Assembly (NCBI RefSeq): GCF_019266065.1 | Contig: NZ_LPNR01000111.1 | Span: forward strand, 62,001-126,000 | Source: Nocardia sp. MH4 | GTDB lineage: Bacteria; Actinomycetota; Actinomycetes; Mycobacteriales; Mycobacteriaceae | DNA: 64,000 nucleotides | Reading direction: 5' to 3' | Shown here: in pieces, positions 48,518 through 56,881 of the stretch | How positions within the stretch are numbered: position 1 is the first letter of the stretch | Layout of the letters: each line of letters begins with the position of its first letter | The notes under the pieces: generated by a model | Database searches by the model: none | The model's input: the letters and a program-made list of their open reading frames with translations, nothing else | What the model was told of the DNA's origin: nothing | Translations under genes and position numbers: made by a program

Positions 48518-49246
48518 TCAGGGCACCAGCTGGGGATTCAACGTCACCGCGGCCGCGCCGATGCCCGCGCCGACGAGGCCGCCGATTCCGGCAGCCGGCA
48601 AACCGGCGATGCCCGCCCCGATGGCGGCGCCGACCGCCACCCCCAGGGCGGCGCCGACGGCGATGGACGGCGCCGCGATCACCGCCTCCGCGGCCAGGCC
48701 GGCGAGGAAGATCGGCACGTCGATGAGGCAGCCGGTGGTGACACAGCCGACCATCGAGCTGATGAGCACACCCGCGGCGACGGTGCCGATGCCGATCAGG
48801 AATCCGGCTCCGGCACCGATGACACCGCCGACGACAGCGCCGGGCACGGCGCCGACGATCGCGGCGGGAATACCGGCCGCCGCGGCACCGACTCCGGCGC
48901 CGACCAGCGCTCCGGTGCCCACCTTGCCGGGATCGGCGAGCGGCGCGTCGATGGACATGAGCGCTTCGGCCGGAGTCGCGACGGGCCGGAACGAGACCTG
49001 GCGGTCATCGACCCGGACCACGTGCTGGTCGTCGACGGTGACGGTGTGGCCGTCGATCGTCATCGTCCGATCGTCGACGAACGTGATGGCGTGCCCGTCG
49101 TAGCTCGTAGCGCGTTCGGCGCTCGAGACCACCGGTGCGACCGGAGCCGCCGAGGCGATATCCGCACCGGTCACCGCGATCGCCACCGGCAGCGCGCACA
49201 GGACGAGCGCTCGGCTGAACCTTCTGGTGGCATGGCGACGAGTCAT
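48518..49246 (-). CDS. Secreted glycine-zipper protein
   Basis: 242 residues. A signal peptide (RRFSRALVLCALPVAIAV, cleavage near ASA-AP) leads to a small beta domain with two repeats of ITFVDDRTMTIDG and VTVDDQHVVRVDD type. A segment of about 140 residues rich in Gly and Ala then shows repeated GxxxG patterns (GALVGAGVGAAAAGIPAAIVG), typical of glycine zippers that can form membrane helices or pores. A short hydrophilic C-terminus ends it. ATG 49246 follows AGGGGGGG. No partner genes are evident. Confidence 0.78.
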   Translation of the reverse strand: MTRRHATRRFSRALVLCALPVAIAVTGADIASAAPVAPVVSSAERATSYDGHAITFVDDRTMTIDGHTVTVDDQHVVRVDDRQVSFRPVATPAEALMSIDAPLADPGKVGTGALVGAGVGAAAAGIPAAIVGAVPGAVVGGVIGAGAGFLIGIGTVAAGVLISSMVGCVTTGCLIDVPIFLAGLAAEAVIAAPSIAVGAALGVAVGAAIGAGIAGLPAAGIGGLVGAGIGAAAVTLNPQLVP

Positions 49247-49628
49247 GGTCCCCCCCTAATTCTTTCGATCGAATTTCTCTGAGACGGGACGATTCAACAT
49301 CAACGGAATTCGGAAATTCAAAATTTGTGATGCTGCGAACCCTGGATACCCTTCGAGAGGTGGATCACATCGTGCGCTCCGATGGGTGAACGCTGAGCCT
49401 CAGCGTGCCGCGGTGACCCGGAGGTCGACCTTGCTGCCGAAAGTCGCGTCCTCGATGGGAACCCCGTCGCTCCTGGATGAACTTCTGGATCAACGCGGTC
49501 GCCCGGGTCGGACACCACTGTGCTGAAAAGTTCGCTTGTCAGTCTCTGTTCCGCTCCGTATATTCCTACTGGAATATTTGGTGTGGAACACGGACCTGCG
49601 CGCAGGCGCGGGAGTGGAGGTGGGAGCG
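49247..49628. other. Intergenic region between the glycine-zipper and PadR genes
   Basis: 382 bp. It holds the palindrome TTCGATCGAA (49264-49273), the PadR operator (49560-49577) and a possible gene relic: on the minus strand a tail reading GVPIEDATFGSKVDLRV ends at a stop at 49400-49402, and a neighbouring frame reads TALIQKFIQERR just before it, as if frameshifted. No intact gene is credible. Confidence 0.45.
49560..49577 (+). promoter_or_regulatory. Operator palindrome of the PadR-MFS operon
   Basis: ATATTCC-TACT-GGAATAT is a perfect 7-bp inverted repeat 52 bp before the PadR start, in an AT-rich patch fit for a promoter. It is the likely PadR site. Confidence 0.6.
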
Positions 49629-50324
49629 GTGGGGCAGCCGGGTCGCAACGCGATGACACCGTTGGCCATCGCGGTCCTCGCACTGCTGGACGAACGGCCA
49701 ATGCATCCCTACGAGATGTATCAAGTGCTGATGGCTCGGCGGGAAGACCTGCTGGTCAAGGTACGTCCGGGTTCGCTGTATCACGTGGTCGCCCGGCTGG
49801 CGGCCGACGAACTGGTGCGCGCCGAAGGCACCGAGCGCGAGGGCAATCGGCCCGAACGGACCACCTACCGGATCACCGACATCGGCCGCGACACGCTGCG
49901 CGGACGCATCACCGATCTCCTGCGCACCCCGGTGCAGGAGTTCCCGATCTTCCGGGTCGCGCTCGCCGAGGCGCACACCCTGCCGAGCGAGCGGGTCGTC
50001 ACCCTGCTGCGCGAGCGGGCCGGGCATCTGGGCGAGGCGCTGGCCGATGTCGACGCCATGATCGGCTGGGCCCGCGCCCACGACACCCCGCGCCGGTACT
50101 GGTTCGTCCTGGAGTACATCCAGGCGACCATCCAGGCGGAACTGACCTGGATCGAGGGGTTCGCCGCCGACCTCGACGGTGGCCTCGTCGAGTGGGAGAA
50201 ATTCGATCCCGAGACCGGCGAACGCCGCACCGACGACGCCGTGTCCCCGCACGAATGGCCGCCGGGGGATCACCCCGACGCCGCGCCACGACCCCGGTGG
50301 GCGGCCGGCGCCGCCCGCGACTGA
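49629..50324 (+). CDS. PadR-family transcriptional regulator
   Basis: 231 residues from GTG 49629 (GGAGG 8 nt before it). The winged HTH reads IAVLALLDERPMHPYEMYQVLMARR, with recognition segment VRPGSLYHVVARLAADELV and the wing RTTYRITDIGRDTL; a C-terminal coiled coil of the AphA-like Vir_act type follows. It lies 35 bp ahead of a drug-efflux gene on the same strand, the standard PadR arrangement in which an inducer lifts repression of the exporter. Confidence 0.9.
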   Translation: MGQPGRNAMTPLAIAVLALLDERPMHPYEMYQVLMARREDLLVKVRPGSLYHVVARLAADELVRAEGTEREGNRPERTTYRITDIGRDTLRGRITDLLRTPVQEFPIFRVALAEAHTLPSERVVTLLRERAGHLGEALADVDAMIGWARAHDTPRRYWFVLEYIQATIQAELTWIEGFAADLDGGLVEWEKFDPETGERRTDDAVSPHEWPPGDHPDAAPRPRWAAGAARD

Positions 50325-50359
50325 TATCCCGAGCTCATCTTCCGATAGGAACGAATTCG

Positions 50360-51835
50360 ATGACCACCCAACGTAATCCGTGGCTAGCGCTGTTCGCGCT
50401 GGTGGTCGGGTTCTTCATGATCCTGCTGGACATGACGATCGTCGCGGTCGCCAACCCGGCGATCATGACGGACCTGAGCACCGATATCTCCAATGTCATC
50501 TGGGTGACCAGTGCCTACCTGCTCACCTACGCGGTGCCGCTGCTGGTCACCGGCCGCCTCGGTGACAAGTACGGTCCCAAGAACATCTACCTGATCGGCC
50601 TGGCGATCTTCACCGGCGCCTCGCTGTGGTGCGGCCTGTCCGGTTCCATCGGCATGCTGATCGCCGCGCGCGCCGCGCAGGGCATCGGCGCCGCGCTGAT
50701 GACCCCGCAGACGATGGCCGTCATCACCCGCACCTTCGCACCGGACAAGCGCGGTGCCGCGATGGGCCTGTGGGGCGGCGTCGCCGGGCTCGCGACGCTG
50801 GTCGGGCCGATCCTGGGCGGCGTGCTCGTCGACAACCTGGGCTGGGAGTGGATCTTCTTCGTCAACGTCCCGGTCGGCATCATCGCGTTCGGTCTGGCCG
50901 TGTGGCTGGTGCCCGCGCTGCCGACCAGCGACCACCGGTTCGACGTCGTCGGCGTCGTGCTCAGCGGTATCGGCATGACGGCGCTGGTCTTCGGTATCCA
51001 GGAGGGCAACACGCAGGACTGGTCGCTGCGGATCTGGCTGCTGATCGGGTTCGGCGTGCTCATGCTGATCGCGTTCGTGATCAACCAGGCCCGTAACCGG
51101 GGCGAGCCGCTGGTGCCGATGAGCCTGTTCCGCGACCGCAACTTCTCGCTGTCGAACCTGGCCATCGCCGCGATGGGCGCCGCGGTCACCTCGATGATGG
51201 TGCCCTCGTACTTCTATCTGCAGGCGGTGCGCGAGATGTCGCCGACCGTCTCGGCGCTGGTGTTCGCGCCGATGGCGATCGTCACCGGATTCGCCGCGCC
51301 GTTCGTCGGCAAGTTCTCCGACCGGCTGCCGCCGCGACTGGTGCCGACGATCGGGTTCACCCTGTTCGCCGGGTCGACCTTCGCCTTCGCCGCGCTGATG
51401 ACGCCGGATTCGCAGATCATCTGGTTCCTGCTCGCCGCGGCCGTCGCCGGTCTGGCCAATGCCTGCATCTGGGCGCCGTTGGCCTCCACGGCCACGCACA
51501 ACCTTCCGGTCACCCAGGCCGGTGCGGGCGCCGGTGTCTACAACACCACCCGCCAGGTCGGCTCGGTGCTCGGTAGCGCCGCGATCAGCGCGTTGATCGC
51601 GGCTCGCCTGACCGCCAACGGTCTCGGCGGTGGCGGTCCGGTCGGCGAGGGCGCGGCCACCGGCCCGCTCCCGCCGCAGATCCTCGACGAGTTCAGCACT
51701 TCGCTGGCCCAGTCGATGCTGCTGCCCGCCGCCATCCTGATCATCGGTGTGATCGCCTCCGCGCTGTTCGTCAGCCACGGTGCGTCGGGGGCCGCCCCCA
51801 AGCCCGAGCTGGCGAAGGCCGACGCCGGCGCCTGA
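50360..51835 (+). CDS. MFS drug exporter, DHA2 (EmrB/QacA) family, 14-helix type
   Basis: 491 residues, fourteen hydrophobic segments. Motif D1/helix 1 LDMTIVAVANPAI, motif A GRLGDKYGPKNIYL, motif B ARAAQGIGAALMTP and motif C GLATLVGPILGGVLVDNLGWEWIF identify a proton-driven drug antiporter. ATG 50360 follows AGGA at 9 nt. It is controlled with the upstream PadR gene. The substrate cannot be told; Nocardia and Mycobacterium relatives export antibiotics or dyes. A hairpin terminator follows. Confidence 0.92.
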   Translation: MTTQRNPWLALFALVVGFFMILLDMTIVAVANPAIMTDLSTDISNVIWVTSAYLLTYAVPLLVTGRLGDKYGPKNIYLIGLAIFTGASLWCGLSGSIGMLIAARAAQGIGAALMTPQTMAVITRTFAPDKRGAAMGLWGGVAGLATLVGPILGGVLVDNLGWEWIFFVNVPVGIIAFGLAVWLVPALPTSDHRFDVVGVVLSGIGMTALVFGIQEGNTQDWSLRIWLLIGFGVLMLIAFVINQARNRGEPLVPMSLFRDRNFSLSNLAIAAMGAAVTSMMVPSYFYLQAVREMSPTVSALVFAPMAIVTGFAAPFVGKFSDRLPPRLVPTIGFTLFAGSTFAFAALMTPDSQIIWFLLAAAVAGLANACIWAPLASTATHNLPVTQAGAGAGVYNTTRQVGSVLGSAAISALIAARLTANGLGGGGPVGEGAATGPLPPQILDEFSTSLAQSMLLPAAILIIGVIASALFVSHGASGAAPKPELAKADAGA

Positions 51836-51846
51836 ATCGTTCGACC

Positions 51847-51879
51847 GCTGCCCGTCTCGCCCCGCGCGAGACGGGCAGC
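51847..51879 (+). terminator. Terminator hairpin after the MFS gene
   Basis: 14-bp perfect arms (GCTGCCCGTCTCGC and its complement) with a 5-nt loop, 11 nt past the stop. Confidence 0.8.
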
Positions 51880-52009
51880 ACTCGTTTTCCACCGCGGCGC
51901 GGCGCGTCGACGGCCGACCCGGGCCGGTCAGCGCGCGGTCGGTGGCCGTGGCCGACTTCCGGCGGCGGCGCGCCGGTGACCAGGGGTGTTGGTGCGCCGC
52001 CAGGGTGGG

Positions 52010-52015
52010 TAGTCT
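52010..52015 (+). promoter_or_regulatory. Predicted leaderless -10 (TAGTCT) of the cutinase gene
   Basis: TAGTCT ends 7 nt before ATG 52023; no ribosome-binding site is present. Confidence 0.55.
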
Positions 52016-52022
52016 GCCCGGA

Positions 52023-52733
52023 ATGACAGCACGTTCTCTTTCGCGATTCGTGTCTGCAGCACTCCTGGCAGCCGCGATTCCGCTGGTAACGCCCATCCAC
52101 TCCGCGTCCGCGGCGTCGTGTTCCGACATCGAGGTGGTCTTCGCTCGCGGCACCGCCGAGCCCGGTGGCGAGCTCGGGATCACCGGCGCGTCCTTCGTCG
52201 AAGCGATCCGCCTGAACTCCGGGGGCCGTTCGGTCGGCGCCTACGGGGTCGGCTACCCCGCGAGCAGCGACTTCGCCGACCGGCTCGCCTTCGCGCGCAC
52301 CGTGGTGCGTGGCATCAACGACGCCCAGCGGCGGGTCGAGTACGTCGCCGCCAACTGCCCGGCCGCGCGGATCGTGCTCGGCGGGTACTCCCAGGGTGCG
52401 GCGGTGGCCGGGTTCGCCACCGGCACCGGGGTGCCCGAGGGTGTCCCGGCGGAGTACCGGTCCTACCTGCCCGCGCCGTTGGCGCCCGAGGTGGCCGAGC
52501 ATGTCGCCGCGGTCGCGCTGTTCGGCAAACCGTCGGATCGGTTCCTGGCCGACGCGGGCGCGCCCGCCCTGGTGATCGGCGCGCCCTACACGGGCAAGAC
52601 CATCGACCTGTGCATCGATGCGGACAACATCTGCGACGGGTCCCCGCTCGGCCAGCCCAATGCCCTGCACACCCTCTACAGCGTCAACGGAATGACCCTC
52701 ACCGCGGCACAATTCGCGGCGCAGCGGTTCTAG
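52023..52733 (+). CDS. Secreted cutinase-family esterase
   Basis: 236 residues. A signal peptide (hydrophobic core, cleavage near SASA-A) precedes an alpha/beta hydrolase with the nucleophile Ser123 in GYSQG. Asp in DLCIDADNICDG and His in NALHTLY complete the triad. Cys33-Cys112 and the two Cys around the catalytic Asp should form the two usual cutinase disulfides. Actinobacterial members cleave cutin, triglycerides or mycolate esters. The frame extends upstream but the -10 and the signal peptide fix ATG 52023. Confidence 0.93.
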   Translation: MTARSLSRFVSAALLAAAIPLVTPIHSASAASCSDIEVVFARGTAEPGGELGITGASFVEAIRLNSGGRSVGAYGVGYPASSDFADRLAFARTVVRGINDAQRRVEYVAANCPAARIVLGGYSQGAAVAGFATGTGVPEGVPAEYRSYLPAPLAPEVAEHVAAVALFGKPSDRFLADAGAPALVIGAPYTGKTIDLCIDADNICDGSPLGQPNALHTLYSVNGMTLTAAQFAAQRF

Positions 52734-52744
52734 GAACGGAGCGT

Positions 52745-52776
52745 AAAGGCCGGTCGCGCGGGCGCGACCGGCCTTT
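52745..52776 (+). terminator. Bidirectional terminator between cutinase and Moco gene
   Basis: A perfect inverted repeat of 15-nt arms (AAAGGCCGGTCGCGC) around GG, between convergent stops at 52733 and 52782. The right arm ends in TTT on the + strand and the left arm gives TTT on the - strand, so it can serve both genes. Confidence 0.85.
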
Positions 52777-52781
52777 CGCTG

Positions 52782-54395
52782 TCAGGCGACCTGGAGCGTG
52801 AGGGTGGGATAGCCGGTCGCGCCGTCCGGGATGACGTCGCGCTGGACCGCGGTCTGCGGCGCCCCGGTGTCGTCGATGGCGCGGGCGCGGATGGTGTGCT
52901 GACCGGCGGTGGCGTCCCAGTCGTAGACCCACTGGCGCCAGGTGTCGATCGAGACCTCGGTCGAGAGCCGGGCGGGCCGCCAGTCGCCGTTGTCGATCTG
53001 CACCTCGACGCCGGTGATGCCGCGATGCTGCGCCCAGGCGACGCCGGCGATGGTGGTGCGGCCTTGCGGAATCCGGCCGCGGCCACGCGGGGTGTCGATC
53101 CTGGTGCCGGTCTTGATCGGGCCCCGGGCCGACCAGCCGCGCCGGGTCCAGTAGGCGCTGGCCTGGTCGAAGCGGGTCACCTCCAGTTCGGTGACCCACT
53201 TGGTGGCCGAGACGTAGCCGTAGAGGCCGGGCACCACCAGCCGCGCCGGATAGCCGTGCTGGATCGGCAGCGCAGCGCCGTTCATCCCGATCGCCAGCAG
53301 CGCGTCGCGGCCGTCGGTGAGCGCGGCCAGCGGACTGCCCGCCGTCCAGCCGTCCTTGCTGTGGGACAGCACCATGTCGGCGTCGGGCCGCGGGCCCGCC
53401 TCGGCGAGCAGTTCGTCGAGCCGGTAGCCGAGCCAGCGGGCATTGCCGATCAGATCGCCGTTGATCGGGTTGGACACGCAGGCCAGCGTCACCACGTATT
53501 CCACCGGGGTCCGGCGCGCGAGATCGTCCCAGGTGAGCACGATTTCGCGATCCACCATGCCGTGGATGCGCAGTGACCAGTCGGCGGTGGACACCTGGGG
53601 AACGATCAGCGCGGTATCGATGCGGTAGAACTCGTCGGCGGGGGTGAGATACGGCGTGAGGCCGGGAACTCGCAGGTCGGCGTCGGCGGGCAGCTCCGGC
53701 AACGGCGTTGCGGGACCGGGCAATTCGACGGTGGCCCGCTCCGCCGACACGTCACCGCGCGCACCACCGAGCAGTCGTCCCGCGAGTCCGGCCCCGAGCG
53801 CCAGCACGCCGGTCGCGGCGATCCCGCCGAGCACCCGCCGCCGCCCGGCGGACACCGCCGCGCGCGACTCGACGGCCCTGATCGCCGCCGGACCGGCCGT
53901 CGCGCCGGCGCCGACGACTGTCTCGCCCGCGGTGTCGGCTCCCGCCGCCTCGCCCGTCGATCCGGGCGGAGCCGACGCGTCATCGATGCGCCGGGTCAGC
54001 CCGCGCAACGCGAGAATTCCTGCCGCGGTGCCGATCAGGGCGGGTAGCGCGCCGCCGAACCCACCGACCCGGCCCGCCCCGATGACCGCGGCGATCAGGC
54101 CGAACACGGCGAACACGACCGATCCGACCGGCCGGGTGACCCGCTCGAACCAGCCCGCCAGACCGGCGACGAGGACCGCCACGATGCCCATGCATACGAA
54201 CAGCACGGCCTTGTCGTTGCGGCCGAAACTCTGGATCGCCCACTCGCGGAGGCCGTCCGGGGTGTGATCGACGACGGTCGCCCCGAGCGCGTACGCGGGC
54301 GCGCTCCCTGTACCGGTGAACACCGCGACCAGCTCGGCCACGCCGAGGACCAGCGCGGCTGCCGCGATTCCGGCCACTACCCGCAACAACGCCAT
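52782..54395 (-). CDS. Membrane-bound sulfite-oxidase-like molybdopterin oxidoreductase
   Basis: 537 residues: four membrane helices in the first 130 residues, a linker with GRRRVLGG before a further hydrophobic helix (about 185-210), then the Moco domain with Cys in VVTLACVSNP, HSKDGWTAG and QHGYPARLVVPGLYGY. A C-terminal Mo-co dimerisation domain has VAWAQHRGITGVEVQIDNG. It likely oxidises a small sulfur or sulfoxide compound outside the membrane. ATG 54395 has TAGGCT 7 nt upstream. It is a longer membrane-tethered paralogue of the 223-residue Moco protein at 5878. Confidence 0.9.
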   Translation of the reverse strand: MALLRVVAGIAAAALVLGVAELVAVFTGTGSAPAYALGATVVDHTPDGLREWAIQSFGRNDKAVLFVCMGIVAVLVAGLAGWFERVTRPVGSVVFAVFGLIAAVIGAGRVGGFGGALPALIGTAAGILALRGLTRRIDDASAPPGSTGEAAGADTAGETVVGAGATAGPAAIRAVESRAAVSAGRRRVLGGIAATGVLALGAGLAGRLLGGARGDVSAERATVELPGPATPLPELPADADLRVPGLTPYLTPADEFYRIDTALIVPQVSTADWSLRIHGMVDREIVLTWDDLARRTPVEYVVTLACVSNPINGDLIGNARWLGYRLDELLAEAGPRPDADMVLSHSKDGWTAGSPLAALTDGRDALLAIGMNGAALPIQHGYPARLVVPGLYGYVSATKWVTELEVTRFDQASAYWTRRGWSARGPIKTGTRIDTPRGRGRIPQGRTTIAGVAWAQHRGITGVEVQIDNGDWRPARLSTEVSIDTWRQWVYDWDATAGQHTIRARAIDDTGAPQTAVQRDVIPDGATGYPTLTLQVA

Positions 54396-54402
54396 ACCAG
54401 CG

Positions 54403-54408
54403 AGCCTA
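54403..54408 (-). promoter_or_regulatory. Predicted leaderless -10 (TAGGCT)
   Basis: On the minus strand TAGGCT ends 7 nt before ATG 54395. Confidence 0.5.
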
Positions 54409-54469
54409 CGTCGCGCGCGGCGACACCGACCTGTGGCGGCGGAACGGCTGCGGCGGCCACCCCTTGAAA

Positions 54470-54484
54470 ACTACACTGTGTAGT
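54470..54484 (+). promoter_or_regulatory. Operator palindrome inside a promoter
   Basis: ACTACAC-T-GTGTAGT is a perfect 7-bp inverted repeat directly after TTGAAA (54464-54469). It fills the spacer of the promoter for the gene at 54517, so a bound repressor would block polymerase. Confidence 0.6.
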
Positions 54485-54516
54485 AGAACTGAATCCGCCC
54501 TCGGCAGGAGGCTCCC

Positions 54517-54942
54517 ATGCCCGAGACCACAGCCCCCGAGACCACCCTGCGCGCGGCCACCGCCGTGTTCGCCGTCGCGCTCCTCGTCCACGGCGCCGAC
54601 CATCTACGCCGGGGGATGAACGTCACCTCCGCCCTGGTCAACGCGCTCGGGACGATCCAGCTCCTGTTCGCCCTGCTCGTCGTCTTCCTGGTGTTCCGGC
54701 GCCACGCCGCGGCGCCACTGGGCGCGGCGATCGTCGGGTTCGCCAGCGCGGCGGGCTTCTTCGTCGTGCACCTGCTGCCCGACTGGTTCGGCCCGCTCAG
54801 CGACAGTTTCGTCAACGCGCCCGTGCGGGCGAACGTCACCGGGTTCTCCTGGTTCGCCGCTCTGTTCGAGATCGGCGCCGATCTCGTCGTCGGTCTGGCC
54901 GGGCTGCGCGTCCTGCGGGAACGGGCCGCGGCCGTCGCCTGA
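54517..54942 (+). CDS. Small four-helix membrane protein
   Basis: 141 residues with about four membrane helices (AVFAVALLVHGADHL; IQLLFALLVVFLVFRR; AAIVGFASAAGFFVVHLLP; a final FEIGADLVVGLAGLRVL). His residues sit in helices 1 and 3 (VHGADH; VVHLLPDWFG), which could bind a metal or heme. The family is not recognised by name. ATG 54517 follows GGCAGGAGG. It is controlled by a palindrome in its promoter although no regulator gene is adjacent. Confidence 0.7.
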   Translation: MPETTAPETTLRAATAVFAVALLVHGADHLRRGMNVTSALVNALGTIQLLFALLVVFLVFRRHAAAPLGAAIVGFASAAGFFVVHLLPDWFGPLSDSFVNAPVRANVTGFSWFAALFEIGADLVVGLAGLRVLRERAAAVA

Positions 54943-54946
54943 AACG

Positions 54947-54984
54947 CCGGAAGGCCGGTTGCGCGAACGCAACCGGCCTTCCGG
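54947..54984 (+). terminator. Bidirectional terminator between membrane gene and FadD15-like gene
   Basis: A perfect 17-bp stem (CCGGAAGGCCGGTTGCG and its complement) with a CGAA loop lies between convergent stops at 54942 and 54996. Confidence 0.85.
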
Positions 54985-54995
54985 ACAGGCGGGGA

Positions 54996-56789
54996 CTACG
55001 AGTAGATCTTGTCGACCTCGCCCGCGTACTGCTTCATGACGACGGCGCGCTTGAGCGACATCTTCGGGGTGAGCTCGCCACCCTCCTGGGTCCAGTCGAC
55101 CGGGAGGATGCGGATCTTCTTGATCGCCTCGGCCTTGGAGACCTTCTTGTTGGTCTCGGCGACCGCGGCCTCGACCTCGGCGACCAGCGTCGGGTTCTCG
55201 ATCAGGGCCTCGATCGCGGTGTCGGCGGCGACGCCGTTGCGCTCCTTCCACCCCGGCAGTGCCTCCGGGTCGAGGGTGATGAGCGCGCCGATGAAGGGCT
55301 GGCCGTCACCGACGACCATGACCTGGCTGATCAGCGGGTGCGCGCGCAGGGAGTCCTCGAGCACGGCGGGGGAGACGTTCTTGCCGCCCGCGGTGACCAG
55401 GATTTCCTTCTTGCGGCCGGTGATGGTGATGAAGCCGTCGGCGTCGATGGCGCCCAGGTCGCCGGTCTTGAACCAGCCGTCCTCGAACGCTTCCTCGGTG
55501 GCCTCGGCGTTGCCCCAGTAGCCGTTGAACACGACCGAGCCCTTGAGCAGCAGCTCGCCGTCCTCGGCGATCTTGGCCGCGTGGCCCTGGATCGGGCGGC
55601 CCACCGAGCCGACCCGGATGTGCTGCGGGGTGTTCACGCTGAACGCGGCGGTGGATTCGGTCAGACCGTAGCCCTCGTAGATGGTGACGCCGACGCCACG
55701 GAAGAAGTGGCCGAGGCGCGCGCCCAGCGGCCCGCCACCGGACACCGCGGCCAGGCACTGGCCACCGAGCGCGGCACGCAGCTTGCTGTAGACCAGCTTG
55801 TCGAAGACGAAGTGCTTCAGCTTCAGCACCAGGTCGGGGCTGCCCTTTTCGAGCGCCTCGCTGTAGGCGATGGCGGTCTCGGCGGCGGCGTCGAAGATCT
55901 TGCCCTTGCCGCCGTCGTGCGCCTTCTGCTTGGCCGAGTTGTAGACCTTCTCGAACACGCGCGGCACGGAGAGGATGAAGTCCGGCTTGAACTCGCCGAA
56001 CTGCTCGACCAGGGTCGTCCAGTCCGAGCTGTGGCGGATGGTCACCTTGGAATCGAAGGCGATCAGCGCGACCGCGCGGGCGAACACGTGCGCCAGCGGC
56101 AGGAACAGCAGGGTCTTCTGGCCCTCGGAGACGAAGGCGGACAGCTCGATGCCGCCCGACCGCGACTCCGCGTACAGGTTCGCGTGGGTCAGCTGGACGC
56201 CCTTGGGGCGACCGGTGGTGCCCGAGGTGTAGATCAGGGTGGCCGGGGAAGCCGCGCCGACCTGCTTGCGACGCTCGTGCACCACGGCGTCGTCGAGATC
56301 GGCGCCGCGCTCGGTCAGCGTGTCGACCGCGCCCTTGTCGATCTGCAGGGTCTCGGCCAGAGCGGGCAGCGAGCCGGCTTCGATCTCGTCGATCGTGGCG
56401 CGGTGCTTGTCGTTCTCGACGACCAGGAGCTTGGTCTCGGAGTCCTGCAGGATCCACTTGGCCTGCTCGGCGGCCGAGCTGTCGTAGATCGCGACGGTGA
56501 CGCCACCGGCGGCCCAGATCGCGAAGTCCAGCAGGGTCCACTCATAGCGAGTGGCTGCCATGATGGCGACCCGGTCGCCCAGTTCGATGCCCGAGGCGAT
56601 GAGGCCCTTGGCGACGCCGATAACGGCCTGCTCGAACTGCTTCGCCGTGACGTCGTTCCAGCCGCCGCTGCCGTTCGGGACGTTGAACAACACCGTGTTC
56701 GGCGTCTCCGCGGCGAAGCGGAAGACGTTGTCGGAATTGTTCGCATCGTCCGGGATGGTGTAGGAAGCCGGAACTTCGAACTCTCGCAT
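54996..56789 (-). CDS. Long-chain fatty-acid-CoA ligase, FadD15-like
   Basis: 597 residues, the bacterial long-chain acyl-CoA synthetase/bubblegum type. IYTSGTTGRPKGVQ is the P-loop, then LPLAHVFARAV, GYGLTESTAAFS, WFKTGDLGAID and GRKKEILVTAGGKNVSP; the catalytic C-terminal lysine is in LTPKMSLKRAVV. ATG 56789 follows GGAAGGG. It is followed on the same strand upstream by an esterase, an SDR and a BVMO, forming a lipid- or ketone-oxidation block. TAGATT about 35 nt upstream is a possible -10. Confidence 0.93.
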   Translation of the reverse strand: MREFEVPASYTIPDDANNSDNVFRFAAETPNTVLFNVPNGSGGWNDVTAKQFEQAVIGVAKGLIASGIELGDRVAIMAATRYEWTLLDFAIWAAGGVTVAIYDSSAAEQAKWILQDSETKLLVVENDKHRATIDEIEAGSLPALAETLQIDKGAVDTLTERGADLDDAVVHERRKQVGAASPATLIYTSGTTGRPKGVQLTHANLYAESRSGGIELSAFVSEGQKTLLFLPLAHVFARAVALIAFDSKVTIRHSSDWTTLVEQFGEFKPDFILSVPRVFEKVYNSAKQKAHDGGKGKIFDAAAETAIAYSEALEKGSPDLVLKLKHFVFDKLVYSKLRAALGGQCLAAVSGGGPLGARLGHFFRGVGVTIYEGYGLTESTAAFSVNTPQHIRVGSVGRPIQGHAAKIAEDGELLLKGSVVFNGYWGNAEATEEAFEDGWFKTGDLGAIDADGFITITGRKKEILVTAGGKNVSPAVLEDSLRAHPLISQVMVVGDGQPFIGALITLDPEALPGWKERNGVAADTAIEALIENPTLVAEVEAAVAETNKKVSKAEAIKKIRILPVDWTQEGGELTPKMSLKRAVVMKQYAGEVDKIYS

Positions 56790-56881
56790 CAGTGCCCTTC
56801 CAGTGGGTTCTACTCGCCAGTAATCTACGACACGTTCGGCCGGGCCGCGATATCGCCGTCCGAAAATCCTGTCACCAGGAC

